Virus record (IMG/VR): IMGVR_UViG_3300033144_005399
Coordinates: 1-52,885 of that record
Reading direction: 5' to 3' (one strand)
Source of the DNA: a virus
DNA: 52,885 nucleotides
Below, piece after piece: positions 32,062-40,699 of the stretch. The position numbers and the translations under genes are program-made. Under the pieces are notes generated by a model that had not been told where the DNA came from, searched no databases, and saw only the letters and a program-made list of their open reading frames with translations. Position 1 is the stretch's first letter. Each line of letters begins with the position of its first letter.

Positions 32062-32465
32062 GCGGGGACGCCCATCGCGGCGACCACGACGTCGCGTATT
32101 ACGAAGCTGCGATCGAGAACACGGTCGCGCTGGTCGCGACGGTCGGCAGCCTGACCGAGACACCGGATGACGGTGGCGCGCTGCCGCCCGGCCGCTACCT
32201 CATCCAGGCGCTCGCTCTCGCCGACGATCAGGTCGTGTGGGTACACGTCGGGAAGTTCGTGAAGGGCACGGCGCTCGCGCCTGGGGCCCCTACCGCGGCG
32301 GGGGAGAAACGCTTCCCGCTCACGGCGACCATCGTCGCCATCGAGACCCACTGTTTGGCCGGATACTCTGATCGCATCGCGGCTCAGGTGAGCACGGGCG
32401 CGAACGTCACGCTCTACATCTCGCGCGTCTCGACGCAGGTTCAGAAGAGCAATCAGAGGGCGTAG
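32058..32465 (+). CDS. Small head protein, paralogue of the protein at 31080
   Basis: This 135-aa protein begins at GTG 32058 inside the previous stop. See the entry at 31080 for the shared pattern (PGRYLI, FPLTA, IAAQVSTGANVTLYISRVS). The N-terminus is longer (MSGDAHRGDHDVAYYEAAIE). The duplicates have diverged widely in sequence, so they probably do related but non-identical jobs in the capsid. Confidence 0.65.
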   Translation: MSGDAHRGDHDVAYYEAAIENTVALVATVGSLTETPDDGGALPPGRYLIQALALADDQVVWVHVGKFVKGTALAPGAPTAAGEKRFPLTATIVAIETHCLAGYSDRIAAQVSTGANVTLYISRVSTQVQKSNQRA

Positions 32466-32782
32466 TGCTGACGCGCGGGTACACGGCGGGCGGGCTGAGC
32501 AGCGACGCGCACGAGAACCTCGACACGTTGGTACACAAGCTCGCGGAGACGAGCGAGACGGAGCTGTTCTACGCGGGGGGTGATCTCACGCGGCTGACGG
32601 TGTGGCAGACGGCTGCGCGGCTGATCAAAGTGCGGGAGTACATCCTCACCTACGGCGCCGGGGATCTGACAGACGCGGTGATCACGCAGCACGATGAGGT
32701 CGGCGTCGTGGTTCAGACTTTGACGAAGGCGTTCATCTACGCGGGCGGGGATCTGGTCACCGTCACCACGGTGGAGACGTAG
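32465..32782 (+). CDS. Small unknown structural protein
   Basis: This 105-aa protein starts at GTG 32465, sharing one base with the previous stop (TAGTG). It contains SSDAHENLDTLVHKLAETSE and two similar segments, TELFYAGGDLTRLTVW and KAFIYAGGDLVTVTTVE, with LTYGAGDLTDAVI between. That is an internal threefold (Y.AGDL) repeat, suggesting a small repetitive beta structure. Similar short proteins occur beside head fibre or neck genes. No confident role. Confidence 0.6.
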   Translation: MLTRGYTAGGLSSDAHENLDTLVHKLAETSETELFYAGGDLTRLTVWQTAARLIKVREYILTYGAGDLTDAVITQHDEVGVVVQTLTKAFIYAGGDLVTVTTVET

Positions 32783-32786
32783 CGCC

Positions 32787-33692
32787 ATGTTTCCAGAGGC
32801 AGGTTGGAAACACACACGACAGGTGGGCGGGGTCGCGAATAACGAGACTCCCGATTTCCACGGGCGCACGCCCGCGAACATTATCAGCGGAGCGAAGGCC
32901 AACTACACCGCGGGGAACATCGCCACGGTCTCGGTGCAAGACGGCAACTGGGTCAACAATCTCAACTCGATCACGCTCGCCACGACGCGACGGCAGAACG
33001 CCATGTTCCGGTTCGACATCACGGCGCCCGGCACGCTGATCACGATGAGCAACTTCGTCGACTTCTCTCACGTCGTCGAAGGCACGCAGCGGAACCACAC
33101 GATCAAAACCTACGTGTGGAACGTCAACACGCTTGCTTGGGTGGAGCTTGCGTCGCACGGCGGGTTCGGCACGCCGCGCTCGATGAGCGGTCCGGTCACT
33201 GCGCCGTTCACCGATTACGTGGACGGAACAAACAAGTGCTACATCCTGATCTGGGATTACGAGGGCACGTACAATAGCGGTGGGACCGGGTGCGTTCGCG
33301 AGGGCTCGACGATCCAGACGCCGAGCGGGCCCGTGCTGGTCTCCAAGCTCAACCCCGGCGACCGGATACTGTCATGGGAGATGGGTAATCTCATCGAGGC
33401 GCTCGTGCATGAGGTCACGCATCACTACGAGGAGCTTTGGAGAATGTTCACCCTCACGACGTCGGCCGGAGTCGCGGTGGTGACGCACAATCACATCATC
33501 GAAACGGAGGCGGGCGACAAGGCCGCGGAGGATCTGACGCTAGACGACAGGATGCTGAGCTTGGCTGGTGTGTGGACGCCCATCGTTTCCATCGAAAGCG
33601 TCGAGGAGTCGTGCCACGTGTACGACGTCCAAGGACGTTGCCCCAACTTTTTTGTCGGCGACGGCATCGGCGTGAACGTGATGCAGACATGA
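32787..33692 (+). CDS. Virion protein with C-terminal Hint (intein-like) domain
   Basis: This 301-aa protein has two parts. Residues 1-168 are beta-rich (DFHGRTPANIISGAKANY; FDITAPGTLITMSNFVD; TYVWNVNTLAWVELASH), resembling a virion beta sandwich that ends in YNSGGTG. At C169 a Hint domain begins: GCVREGSTIQTPSGPVLV, LNPGDRILSW, block B AGVAVVTHNHIIE, and block F-like VYDVQGRCPNFFVGDGIGV. The protein then ends NVMQT instead of the His-Asn plus nucleophile needed for splicing. So N-terminal thioester chemistry may remain while C-terminal cleavage is lost, as in Hedgehog-like or bacterial intein-like domains. Likely products are cleavage of the N-part or its transfer to another nucleophile. The next gene overlaps by four bases. 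Confidence 0.8.
   Translation: MFPEAGWKHTRQVGGVANNETPDFHGRTPANIISGAKANYTAGNIATVSVQDGNWVNNLNSITLATTRRQNAMFRFDITAPGTLITMSNFVDFSHVVEGTQRNHTIKTYVWNVNTLAWVELASHGGFGTPRSMSGPVTAPFTDYVDGTNKCYILIWDYEGTYNSGGTGCVREGSTIQTPSGPVLVSKLNPGDRILSWEMGNLIEALVHEVTHHYEELWRMFTLTTSAGVAVVTHNHIIETEAGDKAAEDLTLDDRMLSLAGVWTPIVSIESVEESCHVYDVQGRCPNFFVGDGIGVNVMQT
33291..33689 (+). other. Hint domain lacking terminal His-Asn
   Basis: Codons 169-301 of the gene at 32787. The nucleophile Cys169 and block B (T-H-x-H context, VVTHNH) are present; the C-terminal splice block is not. It is distinct in sequence from the portal intein, so it is not a recent copy of it. Confidence 0.8.
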
Positions 33693-34453
33693 GCTTGTGG
33701 GGTAAGTCGCTGCTCGACGCGTGGCGTCTCTTCGGGGACGGCAAGCTGGGCCAAGAGATCACGGCGAAGAATCTCTACCGCTGGACCACGAAGATCGGCG
33801 ACGTGGTGGTGGATGACGGCGAGTACACGTTTTTCGAGTACCTCTTTCCGCGGGCTCTCGTCGGCATGTGGGGTCTGTTTGATTTGGTGATCGCGTTGGC
33901 GATTCTGGACTGCGAGCTGTCCGTGGACCGGCAGCGCACGTGGGACATGCTGCACGTGGGCGCAGGGTCGGGCCGCCTCACGAGCGCCGTCTCCTCATGG
34001 AAGGCGCCGCTCCGGTGCTACTCCATCGACAACGACCCCAGCGCGATCACGCTCATGGAGGCGCGCGACGTTCCGTGCGAGTGGATGGACGCGCACGACA
34101 TGAGCGCGTTCGCCGACGACAGCTTTCCCCTCGTCGTGATCTCATTCTGGATGATCAGTCAGAGCACGGACATCGAGACCCTGATCGCGGAATGTGCGCG
34201 CGTCGCGTCCGAGAAGGTGATCGTGGCCGGTTGGTTCGCCAAGGGGCTCGGGCACGAGAGGCCCGTCAAGGTGGTCGAAACGATGACCGACTGGCAGGGC
34301 AACACGGAGGACTACTCGACTACGGCGTGGCATCGAGATCACGTACTCAGGCTGTTCGCGGCAGAGTCGATGAAGCCTACGGTAACGCGGACTTTTCTGA
34401 CGTTGGATGCTAAGCCCGACGAAATCTCATGGCTCGTAGAGGTAGGGTTCTAG
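33689..34453 (+). CDS. SAM-dependent methyltransferase-like protein
   Basis: Starting at ATG 33689, which overlaps the previous stop (ATGA), the product is 254 aa. It shows a class I Rossmann methyltransferase pattern: motif I MLHVGAGSGRLT (V90-G95), an acidic end to the second strand in CYSIDNDPSAI, and a motif IV-like SFPLVVISFWMIS. The N-terminal 85 residues are hydrophobic and may form a membrane or packing segment (FPRALVGMWGLFDLVIALAIL). Substrate cannot be told; no NPPY/DPPY motif of adenine N6 methylases is seen. Lying immediately after the Hint-domain gene and within head genes, it may modify virion protein or be cargo. A structural protein that borrowed the fold is also possible. 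Confidence 0.65.
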   Translation: MSLWGKSLLDAWRLFGDGKLGQEITAKNLYRWTTKIGDVVVDDGEYTFFEYLFPRALVGMWGLFDLVIALAILDCELSVDRQRTWDMLHVGAGSGRLTSAVSSWKAPLRCYSIDNDPSAITLMEARDVPCEWMDAHDMSAFADDSFPLVVISFWMISQSTDIETLIAECARVASEKVIVAGWFAKGLGHERPVKVVETMTDWQGNTEDYSTTAWHRDHVLRLFAAESMKPTVTRTFLTLDAKPDEISWLVEVGF

Positions 34454-34454
34454 T

Positions 34455-36236
34455 GTGTCGGTCGGAAGTAACTCCAATCTTCGGATCTGGTACGAGACGC
34501 TCACGCTCATGTTCCCATCGCTCGTGTCGGCGGGCGCGCTGCTACGGAAGAGGGAGACGGATACCGTGCTAGTTGCTGGAGCTGTGCGAGACCTGATCGC
34601 CGTGGTGCACGCCACCGACGGCAGCCAGTTCACCGCTGCGACGTTCGGCGTGGTGCGCCTGGAGCAGCCGGGTGACGCAGCCGACGGTTGGTATTGGAAC
34701 GAGACTACGGTGGCGTGGGCGGCAGCGCTGACGGTCAATCAAGTCGCCACGCACTTGGAGGCGGGGCAACATCTCTACCTTCTTCCCGCCGCCGCGACGA
34801 CCGGCCGGGCTGGCGCGATCATTCATTTCACGTTCACCGACCACATGACCGAGGCGACGGCGACGACTGTCTGCACGGGCGGCGAGCATCTCGTCGTGAC
34901 CGACCCGCTCGACGGTCCGGTCGCGCACGACGCGCAGCTCATCACCACGCACGGCGCGGGGAGCTGGCAACAGGTGATCGCGACGGGGCAACTGAACGAG
35001 GTGCCCAACGCGAGCAGCGTGGTCACGACGGGAACGGTCGCGTCCGGCACCTACGCCAGCACGGCTTTGCTCGACGGTGTGTACTGGCAGATCCAAGACG
35101 ACACCGGTGAGATCGAAATGTATTTCGAGTTCCTCATCGCGGCCGATGGCGTCCCGGTGTCGGTGTCGCACGAGGGGCGGCTCTCTGGTGCGGGCGATGA
35201 CCTCGATGTGTTCGCCTACAACTGGCTCGGCACCGCGTGGGAACAGATCGGAACCTTGCTGGGCAAGAACTCGCCCGCCGATGAGGTGACCTCGTTTGCG
35301 CTGTTCTCTCAGCACGTCGGGGCCGGGGCGAACCTCGGCAAGGTCCGCGTTCGCTTCTACACCGCGGCCGGTCTGACCACGGCGAACTTCTATTCCGATC
35401 AGGTGATCCTGAGCTACGCCGTGATCAACCGCAGCGTGGGTTACGCCGATGGTGCCATCTGGGTCGACACCGCGAACGGCGCTGCGGGCTCGACCCCGTT
35501 CATCAACGGCGTCGCCGACAACCCGGTGCTCACTTGGGCCGACGCTCTGCTGCTCTCGGCAGCTCTCGGCATTCGACGCTTCAGAGTCGCGGGCGGGAGC
35601 ACGATCACGCTCACCGCGAACAGCGACGCTTTCCAGATCATCGGCGCGGAGTACACCTTGAATCTGGGCGGGCAGTCGATCGCCGCTGCCTTCATTCAGG
35701 GAGCGACTGTCGCGGGCATAAGCGCGGGGCTCGACGCGCGGTTCATCGGATGCCGGATCGGCACGACCAGCCTGACGCAGTGCGGGATGGGTGGCTGCGC
35801 GATCACCGATGTAATCACGCTTCTGTCGGCGGGGCCGTACATCCTCGACGCCTGTTTCAGTGCGGTCGCTGGGGTCGGGTCTCCCGTGGTCGACTTCGGC
35901 GCGGCGGTCGGCGACACGCAGCTCAACGTGCGACACTGGTCGGGAGGCATCGAAGTGCGGAACATGAACGCGGCCGGTACCGATACGATGAGCTTGGAAG
36001 GGGAGGGGCAGCTCATCCTCGCCGCGAGCTGCGTCGGCGGAACGATCGCGGTGCGAGGGGAGTTCACTCTTACCGACAACGCGGGCGGAGCGGTGGCGCT
36101 CTCCGACGACGCGCGGCTGACGCGCTCGGAGCTGGCCGACGCGATTTGGGATGAGCCGCACGCGGGGCACTTCGCGGCCGGGACGTTCGGATCGCTCGTG
36201 CGCTTGATTCGCGCGTGGCTGGGGCTCTCAGGGTGA
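34455..36236 (+). CDS. Large beta-rich structural protein (head fibre or collar-like)
   Basis: This 593-aa protein starts at GTG 34455 right after the previous stop. Several beta-rich sections are visible: an N-terminal FPSLVSAGALLRKRETDTVLV region, a central sandwich (DGVYWQIQDDTGEIEMYFEF; VRVRFYTAAGLTTANFYSDQ), and a stretch with regularly spaced strands resembling a beta helix (STITLTANSDAFQIIGAEYT; ARFIGCRIGTTSLTQCGMGG). The C-terminus has ELADAIWDEPHAGHFAAGTF, a motif common at the end of metagenomic phage structural proteins. LLRKR occurs near residue 30. A trimeric fibre or collar role is inferred. Confidence 0.6.
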   Translation: MSVGSNSNLRIWYETLTLMFPSLVSAGALLRKRETDTVLVAGAVRDLIAVVHATDGSQFTAATFGVVRLEQPGDAADGWYWNETTVAWAAALTVNQVATHLEAGQHLYLLPAAATTGRAGAIIHFTFTDHMTEATATTVCTGGEHLVVTDPLDGPVAHDAQLITTHGAGSWQQVIATGQLNEVPNASSVVTTGTVASGTYASTALLDGVYWQIQDDTGEIEMYFEFLIAADGVPVSVSHEGRLSGAGDDLDVFAYNWLGTAWEQIGTLLGKNSPADEVTSFALFSQHVGAGANLGKVRVRFYTAAGLTTANFYSDQVILSYAVINRSVGYADGAIWVDTANGAAGSTPFINGVADNPVLTWADALLLSAALGIRRFRVAGGSTITLTANSDAFQIIGAEYTLNLGGQSIAAAFIQGATVAGISAGLDARFIGCRIGTTSLTQCGMGGCAITDVITLLSAGPYILDACFSAVAGVGSPVVDFGAAVGDTQLNVRHWSGGIEVRNMNAAGTDTMSLEGEGQLILAASCVGGTIAVRGEFTLTDNAGGAVALSDDARLTRSELADAIWDEPHAGHFAAGTFGSLVRLIRAWLGLSG

Positions 36237-36820
36237 CGGCGAGCGGAGGCAGTGACTTGGGTGACAACGGAACAGGGCAGCATCGTCTCCCCGGTTACGT
36301 GGACGACGAGCAGAGGAGCAAGCCGATGAGGAAACAGCGCGACTCTGATCCGGTGCCCGCGCATCTGAAGAAGACGAAGGCGGTCGTCGACTTCCTAAAG
36401 TACGTGATCGCGCTCGTCATCGGGATCGCTGCGCTCGGGTGGATGGGGCACGAGTACATCGGGCAGTTCCAGACCACGGAAGAGGCGGAGGCGGCAGCGA
36501 CGGCTGTGGCAATCGAGCGCGCTTCATCGCACGAGCATGTGCAGATCGCGATCGACGAGAACGGTGACGCGATCAGGAACGTGCGCATCCACGGCGTGCG
36601 CATCGAGCTAGAGCAGCGGAGCACGAACGATCGCCTCGACCAGCTCCTCGCGCTCCAGAGGGCGGATACCCGTGCGGAGCGCCGCGATGCAGAGCGCCGT
36701 GTCGATGAGCTTCAGCGCCGCATCGAGCGCCGCGAGCGCGTCATCCGAAACCCGGTCGCCTTGCAGCGGGTGGCGGATCAGGTCGAGGATGATCCACTAT
36801 CAGGGCTGGACGGACTATGA
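36233..36820 (+). CDS. Single-pass membrane protein with coiled coil
   Basis: GTG 36233 overlaps the previous stop (GTGA) and gives 195 aa; ATG 36327 is an alternative. One clear transmembrane helix (VVDFLKYVIALVIGIAALGW) is followed by a long charged helical region (RLDQLLALQRADTRAERRDA and on) with strong coiled-coil character. Topology with a short N-terminal arm and a long coiled tail recalls phage holin-like or spanin-like proteins, but no lysis genes are nearby. Its position between a fibre-like gene and neck genes gives no decisive clue. Function unknown. Confidence 0.6.
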   Translation: MTASGGSDLGDNGTGQHRLPGYVDDEQRSKPMRKQRDSDPVPAHLKKTKAVVDFLKYVIALVIGIAALGWMGHEYIGQFQTTEEAEAAATAVAIERASSHEHVQIAIDENGDAIRNVRIHGVRIELEQRSTNDRLDQLLALQRADTRAERRDAERRVDELQRRIERRERVIRNPVALQRVADQVEDDPLSGLDGL

Positions 36821-37920
36821 CTGCGAACACGATCCCCATCACGACCGTCGAGAATGCGAACGCACCGGCGATCAGCGCGGGTGCGCTCGGCACGTGCATC
36901 ACGGTATCCGTCAATGACGACAACGTGGCCGAGGTCATCGATTGCGGCTTCGATCGGCTCATCCTCGAACGCTCTCAGAACGGGGGCCTGAGCTGGGCCG
37001 AGATCACGCTGCCGAGCGAGCGCGGCGTGCTGGAAGCTGCCACGACGGAGTACAAGCTCGTCGACCGCAGAGGCGACGCCGCGTACTCGTACCGCACGCG
37101 GTACATGGCGAGCGCGGGCGCACTGAAGGGTGAGTGCAGCGACCCGAGCGAAGCCATCGCGGGCGAGGGGCTCGCGCTGCGTTCGCTGCTCACCGTGCCC
37201 GAGCTGAAGAACCGCTACTTCTTCGGCGTCGACATCACTGACGACGCAGGCAACCCGCTCACGAACGCGACGTTCCGGCACTACATCCTCACGGCGATCC
37301 GGTGGCTGGAGCACCAGCTCGACATTCCGATCCTGCCGACCTCGTTCTGCGAGTTTCACGACTACTACCGAAACGACTACGACGCATTCCAGTTCATCCA
37401 GCTCGACAACTACCCGCTGATCTCCGTGGAGGAGTTCCGCGTGCAGTATCCGTCGGGGCAGAATGTGATCGTGTTCCCGCAGGAATGGCTGCGCTTGAAC
37501 CTGCCCGAAGGGCACGTGCAGATCGTTCCGACAGCGGGCACGCTGAGCGAGATACTCGTCGGGCAAGGCGGCTCGTTCTTGCCCGCGATTTACAACGGCC
37601 TGTCGTACCTCCCGCAGCTCTTCCAGCTTCAGTACACGGCGGGCTTCGAAGACGGCAAGGTGCCGAGGAACATCATCGACGTGATCGGGAAGTTCGCGTC
37701 GCTCGGACCGTTCGACATCTTCGGCGACCTCATCGTCGGCGCGGGCATCGCGACGCTCTCGCTGTCGATGGACGGGCTCTCGCAAACCATCGGCTCAACT
37801 TCGTCGGCTACGAACGCCGGCTACGGGGCACGCGTAATCCAATACACTCGGTATATAAAGGATCAAATCCCGTTGCTCCGCCGCTACTACAAGCGACCCG
37901 GAAGGATGGTCGTGGCGTAG
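36817..37920 (+). CDS. Head-tail connector protein with N-terminal Fn3-like domain
   Basis: This 367-aa protein overlaps the previous gene by four bases. Residues 30-115 read as a fibronectin III-like fold (FDRLILERSQNGGLSWAEIT; YKLVDRRGDAAYSYRTRYMA). From residue about 130 a connector-type segment follows: LTVPELKNRYFFGVDITDDA, YILTAIRWLEHQLDIPILP, then FQFIQLDNYPLISVEEFRV and LPQLFQLQYTAGFEDGKVP. This pattern matches phage head-tail adaptor proteins that dock under the portal. GEGLALRS at about residue 119 faintly echoes the capsid/protease block. Role as neck protein is supported by gene order. Confidence 0.7.
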   Translation: MTANTIPITTVENANAPAISAGALGTCITVSVNDDNVAEVIDCGFDRLILERSQNGGLSWAEITLPSERGVLEAATTEYKLVDRRGDAAYSYRTRYMASAGALKGECSDPSEAIAGEGLALRSLLTVPELKNRYFFGVDITDDAGNPLTNATFRHYILTAIRWLEHQLDIPILPTSFCEFHDYYRNDYDAFQFIQLDNYPLISVEEFRVQYPSGQNVIVFPQEWLRLNLPEGHVQIVPTAGTLSEILVGQGGSFLPAIYNGLSYLPQLFQLQYTAGFEDGKVPRNIIDVIGKFASLGPFDIFGDLIVGAGIATLSLSMDGLSQTIGSTSSATNAGYGARVIQYTRYIKDQIPLLRRYYKRPGRMVVA

Positions 37921-38768
37921 TGGCTGCGCGGAAGATCAAAGCGCCGACTCCGCGCGTGGAGTCTGACCGCATCGTCGTGGTGCCTCCGACGATCGCGGAC
38001 AAGGATACCGACGAGCCGCTGCCGCCGCTCGGCAAGGTGCGTTCGGACTTCAGGCCCGAAGAGTTCGTCCGCGTCCTGAACCAGCACGGGAAGTACGTCA
38101 TCTGGCGCAAGGCGCTGCTCTGCCCGTGTCTGAACGAAGACACCGGGCAAGCGTCGCTCGTCTGCACGGACTGTGACGGCAGCGGCTACCTCTACATCGA
38201 TCCTGTCGACATTCGCGCGCACATGGCGCAGTTCGACAAGTCGACGAAGATCTACGAGAAGTTCGGGCTCTGGCAGGAAGGCAGCGTTTCCGTCACCGTC
38301 GAGCCGAAGTACCGGCTCGGGTACCGCGACTCGATCGAGATGAAGGACTCGCTCATGTCCTTCAATGAGCTGCTGAAGAAGAATAACCGCAGGGGTATCC
38401 GATCGAAGCTCCCGGCCGGTGTCGACTCTGCGCGCTACCGCATCACGAACCTCACGAAGATGATCTACCGCGACGTGGCGAGCGGGCTCATCATCGCGCT
38501 GGAAGGCGGGACGCATTTCACAGTCACGAAGGACGGGTGGATCGAGTGGACCGCGAGCGGCAACACGCAGGTTCCCGCGGGCACCTTTCTCAGCGTGCAC
38601 TACGACTTCCATCCCGTGTTCCTGATCGAGAGCTGGCCGCACGCGACGCGTGACGATGTGAGCGGTCGCAAGAGCACGACGCCGCGCGTGATAAGCCTCC
38701 CGCTTCAAGCGATGGGCAAGCTCGACTTTCTCACGGACGTGAACGCGCCGGTGACGGGGGCCGTGTGA
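37920..38768 (+). CDS. Neck protein with Cys4 zinc-binding motif
   Basis: The start is GTG 37920, sharing one base with the previous TAG, giving 282 aa. CPCLNEDTGQASLVCTDCDG has four cysteines in a zinc-knuckle arrangement followed by GSGYLY. This CxC...CxxCxGxG signature recurs in phage neck/head-closure proteins. The rest is beta-rich (YRLGYRDSIEMKDSLMSFNE; GNTQVPAGTFLSVHYDFHPV). The gene sits between the connector and tail completion genes. Assignment is by context and the Cys motif. Confidence 0.65.
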   Translation: MAARKIKAPTPRVESDRIVVVPPTIADKDTDEPLPPLGKVRSDFRPEEFVRVLNQHGKYVIWRKALLCPCLNEDTGQASLVCTDCDGSGYLYIDPVDIRAHMAQFDKSTKIYEKFGLWQEGSVSVTVEPKYRLGYRDSIEMKDSLMSFNELLKKNNRRGIRSKLPAGVDSARYRITNLTKMIYRDVASGLIIALEGGTHFTVTKDGWIEWTASGNTQVPAGTFLSVHYDFHPVFLIESWPHATRDDVSGRKSTTPRVISLPLQAMGKLDFLTDVNAPVTGAV

Positions 38769-39562
38769 GGGTCAAAGTGAACCTCACGCCCGTGGCCGCG
38801 ACCATCCTCGCGGCGCTGCCGGTGAGCGCTGACCGCGCGCGGATCATCAAGGGGCTCGGTGCGGCCGCGATGGATCACTGGAAGCGGCTCGGGCGCGAGC
38901 GCCTGCGCTCGTCGTCGCAGGATTACCGCAAGGGACTTCAGTACCGCGAGTCGGGCGGCAAGGCGTACATCATCCTCGTCGGCCGCCTCGCGAACATGGT
39001 CGAGAACGGGTGGTCCGGCGGCGACATGCGCGACTGGATGCTCAGCGGTCCCGGTGTGCGCATCGGGAAGAAGGGCCCGTACCGGAACGTGAAGTTCCAG
39101 CACGGCACCCCCGGCACGACCGGGCGCAACGTAGGGCCCGTGGTGCCGCAGGCGATATACGCGCCGATGAAACGGCTGGAAGCGACGCTCTCGCGACCGG
39201 GCAAAGCCGTGGGCAAGGTCGGGGCGGAGACGACCGTGTGGGGCGAACGGCTGCACCCGGCGATGCCGATGAAGGACAAGGCGCGGCGGGTTCTAGAGCG
39301 CAAAGAGCGACCGTGGCACGCCACGTCGGTCTACACCGCGATGGTGCGTCACGGTCAGCACGAGAGCGATGGTAAGGGCGGCCACAAGATCTCAACCGCT
39401 GGATACTCGTCGTGGCGGCGCATCTCGCGCTTCAAGCCGAAGGGTGAGCGTCGCAACAGTTGGCTGCACGGCGGCATCAAGCCGGGCAAGTTCCTCGCGA
39501 AGGAAGTGCAGTCGCACATCGAGAGCCTCGCGTTTGGGATCGTCACGAAGGCCACGCGATGA
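38765..39562 (+). CDS. Neck / tail completion-like protein
   Basis: This 265-aa protein starts at GTG 38765 and overlaps the previous gene by four bases. The N-terminal part (ADRARIIKGLGAAAMDHWKR; YRKGLQYRESGGKAYIILVG; LANMVENGWSGGDM) resembles HK97 gp10-type tail completion or minor tail proteins, which use a helix-strand core with a [LIV]xxxxExG segment. The C-terminal half is basic (WRRISRFKPKGERRNSWLHG) and unassigned. The likely role is joining head and tail. Confidence 0.6.
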   Translation: MRVKVNLTPVAATILAALPVSADRARIIKGLGAAAMDHWKRLGRERLRSSSQDYRKGLQYRESGGKAYIILVGRLANMVENGWSGGDMRDWMLSGPGVRIGKKGPYRNVKFQHGTPGTTGRNVGPVVPQAIYAPMKRLEATLSRPGKAVGKVGAETTVWGERLHPAMPMKDKARRVLERKERPWHATSVYTAMVRHGQHESDGKGGHKISTAGYSSWRRISRFKPKGERRNSWLHGGIKPGKFLAKEVQSHIESLAFGIVTKATR

Positions 39563-40380
39563 CGAATCGGAAGGAGCGATTGCTGCGCAACCTCGGGGGC
39601 ACGTTCGAGCAGACCGACGAGCGCGCGCAGCCGTTCTTCGACGGCCCGATACAGACCGAGATGCGCACGTCGGTCGTCATGGCCGAGCGCATTCTCCTCG
39701 CGGTGCTTCGCTCCGAAGTGGCGCGGCTGTCGGCGGATACTGACGAGGCCCGTGGCGAGCTGACCCGCATCTTCAGCCACATCTTCGATCCGACCATCGG
39801 CGCGACCGAGCGCGCGTCGTTCGTGACTGACTTCCAACGGCGGCCCCCGACGACGGTCCTGGGGTACCCGCGGACCACCACGGAGATGCCCTGTTTCGCG
39901 ATGACGCTGGAGAACGACGAGGAGGGCGAGGCCCCGATCCTCGGGAAGTACGTCGGGCAGACGCTCGAAGGCGAAGACCCTCCGGGCGGCGAGGACGCGG
40001 AGTACGAGGGCGCGTTCTTCGACCAGACCTACGGTATCTACGTCTACGCGCAGCACGCGGATCAGTGCGCGTACCTCTACCAGTTCGGCAAGCTGCTGCT
40101 CTTCGGCGCGCGACAGGCTTTGGAGGCGGCGGGGATCATCGACCCGACCTACTCCGGCGGAGAGCTGACGCCCGAGGAGATGTACCTGCCCGAAAATCTG
40201 TACGCGCGAGTGCTGCGCGTCCGCGCGAAAACCTTGATGACGGTGCCCCGTTTGCTCCTCCATCGGGACGGGAGACGGCTCCGCGCAACTGGTATCTTCA
40301 TGAAAGATGTCGTAGTAGATGGGATGCGCGGCGGTGTGACACCCTACGCCGAGGTACCGGGAGATGAGAGCGATGGCTAG
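39559..40380 (+). CDS. Probable tail terminator / neck protein
   Basis: ATG 39559 overlaps the previous stop (ATGA), giving 273 aa. The N-terminal half is helical (MAERILLAVLRSEVARLSAD). The central part has strands (YGIYVYAQHADQCAYLYQFG) and LLLFGARQALEAAG, compatible with a tail terminator-like alpha/beta fold. It directly precedes the small basic protein and sheath gene, where terminator genes are common in myoviruses. No diagnostic motif is visible, so confidence in function is moderate. Confidence 0.55.
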   Translation: MTNRKERLLRNLGGTFEQTDERAQPFFDGPIQTEMRTSVVMAERILLAVLRSEVARLSADTDEARGELTRIFSHIFDPTIGATERASFVTDFQRRPPTTVLGYPRTTTEMPCFAMTLENDEEGEAPILGKYVGQTLEGEDPPGGEDAEYEGAFFDQTYGIYVYAQHADQCAYLYQFGKLLLFGARQALEAAGIIDPTYSGGELTPEEMYLPENLYARVLRVRAKTLMTVPRLLLHRDGRRLRATGIFMKDVVVDGMRGGVTPYAEVPGDESDG

Positions 40381-40699
40381 AGGCAGGCGAGGACGCGCCA
40401 CGGTCGAGGTCGAGGAGCCTTCAGAAGCCCCTCAGACGGCTCCGAGCCCCGAGGTGGGCGAGGACACACCCGAGGTCGCCCCCGCGGCCCCTGCGCCTGC
40501 TCAGGCGGCAGCAGCCCGTCGTGGCCGCGCCCGAGGTCCCCAGGAGATCGGCGCTCGTCGTTTCTTCGGCGCTCGCATCGGTCAAGACCCCATCGTGCGA
40601 GCGTTCGTGTCGGTCGACAAATCCGAGCACGGCAACCGAAAACTGTCCCGCGAAGAGTGGGTCAAGGCGTACCAGAGCTTCTGCTCTGCCCCCCGTTGA
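40373..40699 (+). CDS. Small Ala/Pro-rich basic protein before the sheath
   Basis: ATG 40373 (108 aa) overlaps the previous stop and has GGGAG about 8 nt upstream; ATG 40364 is an in-frame alternative. The first 60 residues are disordered (VEVEEPSEAPQTAPSPEVGE and on). The C-terminal 50 residues look folded (GARRFFGARIGQDPIVRAFV; KLSREEWVKAYQSFCSAPR). I do not recognise it. It could be a sheath assembly factor by position only. Confidence 0.55.
   Translation: MARGRRGRATVEVEEPSEAPQTAPSPEVGEDTPEVAPAAPAPAQAAAARRGRARGPQEIGARRFFGARIGQDPIVRAFVSVDKSEHGNRKLSREEWVKAYQSFCSAPR

Noticed and set aside
33437-33688. Longer start for the methyltransferase-like gene at 33437
   Set aside because: It would lie opposite the Hint domain in another frame; ATG 33689 in an ATGA overlap gives the normal fold start.
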